Assembly: GCA_002686995.1 (NCBI GenBank)
Contig: NYZC01000356.1
Coordinates: 1 to 62,194, forward strand
Source of the DNA: Phycisphaeraceae bacterium
Lineage (GTDB): Bacteria; Planctomycetota; Phycisphaerae; Phycisphaerales; Phycisphaeraceae
Length of the DNA: 62,194 nt
Reading direction: 5' to 3'
Shown here piece by piece: positions 61,197 through 62,194 of the stretch. Made by a program: the position numbers and the translations under genes. How positions within the stretch are numbered: the first letter of the stretch is position 1; every line of letters begins with the position of its first letter. The notes beneath the pieces were generated by a model. That model saw only the letters and a program-made list of their open reading frames with translations, was not told where the DNA came from and made no database searches.

Positions 61197-61997
61197 TCAC
61201 CAGAGCTCGAGAGGGTCATCGGTGTGCTTCACGACGGTGCGCGGTCCGGCGCGCTCGGCGTTGTGGCGCTGCATTCGATGGTCGGCCGCCGCGATGGTGC
61301 GTGTCTCGATGCGCAACTCATACGGCGGGTCGATGGCGAACGGCTTGAACTCTCCGTTCGCGGCGCGTTCGACGGCGCGGGCGGCCCGCGTGCGGATCAG
61401 GTCGCACGCGTCGTCGGGATGCAGTGACACGGCTCCGTGATAGGTCAATCCCTGTTTCGTCGGCGCGACCTCGACGTCGCCCAGCCACTGCTTCGCCTCG
61501 CGGCACCCGGCCTCGTCGGCGCTCACCATCACGACCGGGACGCCGAGTGCCCCGATCTGCAGGGACTCGATGCCGATCTCGCCGACCGGCCGTCCGTTCA
61601 GGGTGAGGTGGCGGAGGCTGGCCATGCTGTACGAATGGGCCATGACGCCGTCGTCGACGCCGTATCGCGCGTGGTGACCGATGAGCAGCGCGGCATCGAA
61701 TCCCAGCGCGACGACCTGCTTCATCGGGGCGACGCCGAGCGCGATCCGGACGCCCCTGGGCAACTGGTCATAATGAAGGTTGAGGCCTGCCGGGGCGTGG
61801 TCGCGCAGAAATCCGACATCGTGCACGAGCACGTCGGTCGCCCCGCCCCGCCGCGCCCCCTCGACGGCCGCGGCCGCCTCCGCCGTCGCCTGCCGCCGGA
61901 CGAACTCGAACTGCCAGGGCCCCGTCTCGGCCCCTCCCGCCCCGTGCCCTACCACGCAAGCTTCCCCCTCCGTGTCCACCGCGATGTACACCCGCAT
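61197..61997 (-). CDS. M55 family metallopeptidase (DppA-like D-aminopeptidase)
   Basis: Zinc D-aminopeptidase family protein of 266 residues. The metal ligands of DppA can be placed: D8 and E10 in AVDTEGE, H59 in VLVHDVGF, H108 in LLIGHHARYG and E140 in GEIGIE. Upstream on the same strand, TAGAAT at 62031-62036 lies 33 bases before the ATG. Together with the M81 peptidase at 37748 it gives the locus two peptidases of types that often act on D-amino-acid or cyclic substrates. Confidence 0.9.
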   Translation of the reverse strand: MRVYIAVDTEGEACVVGHGAGGAETGPWQFEFVRRQATAEAAAAVEGARRGGATDVLVHDVGFLRDHAPAGLNLHYDQLPRGVRIALGVAPMKQVVALGFDAALLIGHHARYGVDDGVMAHSYSMASLRHLTLNGRPVGEIGIESLQIGALGVPVVMVSADEAGCREAKQWLGDVEVAPTKQGLTYHGAVSLHPDDACDLIRTRAARAVERAANGEFKPFAIDPPYELRIETRTIAAADHRMQRHNAERAGPRTVVKHTDDPLELW

Positions 61998-62007
61998 GGC
62001 TGGTTCC

Positions 62008-62035
62008 TTGAATCCCGACCGCGATCTGCTATTCT
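62008..62035 (+). promoter_or_regulatory. putative tRNA promoter
   Basis: TTGAAT (62008-62013), 16 bases, TATTCT (62030-62035), followed by a GC-rich hairpin CCCGCC/GGCGGG and then tRNA-Asn 44 bases on. The same bases read TAGAAT on the other strand for the M55 gene, so the direction is uncertain. Confidence 0.45.
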
Positions 62036-62079
62036 ACCGGCCCCGCCCAAGGCGGGTGAAAACTGAAGATCTGTGAAGA

Positions 62080-62155
62080 TCCCCGATAGCTCAATTGGTA
62101 GAGCGAGCGGCTGTTAACCGCTAGGTTGGTGGTTCGAGTCCACCTCGGGGAGCCA
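62080..62155 (+). tRNA. tRNA-Asn (GTT)
   Basis: A complete cloverleaf with acceptor TCCCCGA/TCGGGGA, D arm AGCTCAATTGGTAGAGC, anticodon loop CTGTTAA (anticodon GTT), T arm GGTTCGAGTCC, discriminator G and an encoded CCA. A short hairpin CCGACGG/CCGTCGG (62164-62183) follows and may terminate transcription. Confidence 0.97.
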
Positions 62156-62194
62156 AAATCAATCCGACGGAATTTGCCGTCGGTTCAAGTTAAC

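Overview
The window is a GC-rich bacterial segment of the kind found in Planctomycetota, most likely near the Phycisphaerae (inference). The evidence is three prepilin-type proteins with the [12 protein letters not shown] start and a C-terminal DG motif, two PEP-CTERM proteins, a PQQ-propeller protein with the WPQWRGPGRDG start, an HTTM-like membrane protein, and a very high density of carbohydrate-active genes arranged in short operons on both strands. No ribosomal, replication, phage-structural or transposase gene is visible.

Layout. 1-5.3 kb: a Tat/lipoprotein sugar-binding protein cut by the window edge, a Gfo/Idh/MocA oxidoreductase coupled to an unknown protein, another unknown protein and a 2-hydroxyacid dehydrogenase. 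5.3-12.5 kb: a tandem alpha/beta hydrolase, a HEAT-repeat protein, a prepilin-like protein, the first of three related beta-propeller glycosidase-like proteins and a small secreted protein. 12.6-20 kb: a fatty-acid desaturase, a putative secreted TIM-barrel hydrolase, a gene graveyard (15.2-16.2 kb), a PhyH dioxygenase, a PQQ-propeller protein and a coupled pair of membrane proteins. 20.2-26 kb: an unusual ABC importer module in which one gene fuses the solute-binding protein to a MalF-like permease and the next encodes a MalG-like permease with about 350 extra residues, followed by a prepilin-like protein. 26.3-30.2 kb: a PEP-CTERM protein with its own promoter and terminator, a small exported protein, and an epimerase/oxidoreductase pair.

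30.3-52 kb is the carbohydrate core: two PcRGLX/YetA-like (rhamnogalacturonan lyase-like) proteins, one without and one with a signal peptide; a clan GH-A-like enzyme next to an FG-GAP propeller protein; an MlrC (M81) peptidase; an operon of beta-helix protein, giant PcRGLX-like protein and LamG protein; an AAC(3)-like fusion; an MBL-fold hydrolase; a sialidase-like propeller and a second member of the propeller trio. 51.8-62 kb: a PEP-CTERM lectin, a prepilin-like protein coupled to an 1112-residue LamG/glycosidase/LamG protein, an unknown protein, the third propeller protein, a sialidase-LamG protein, an M55 (DppA-like) aminopeptidase and tRNA-Asn.

Taken together the locus looks built to bind, import and dismantle a complex acidic, possibly pectin-like glycan. 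Many of the putative hydrolases lack signal peptides, which suggests that much of the degradation is intracellular after uptake (inference). Intergenic DNA carries two repeat families, one about 180 bp (two copies) and one C-rich and palindromic (four copies). Several genes have a -10-like hexamer exactly 7 nt before the start codon and no ribosome binding site, suggesting leaderless transcripts.
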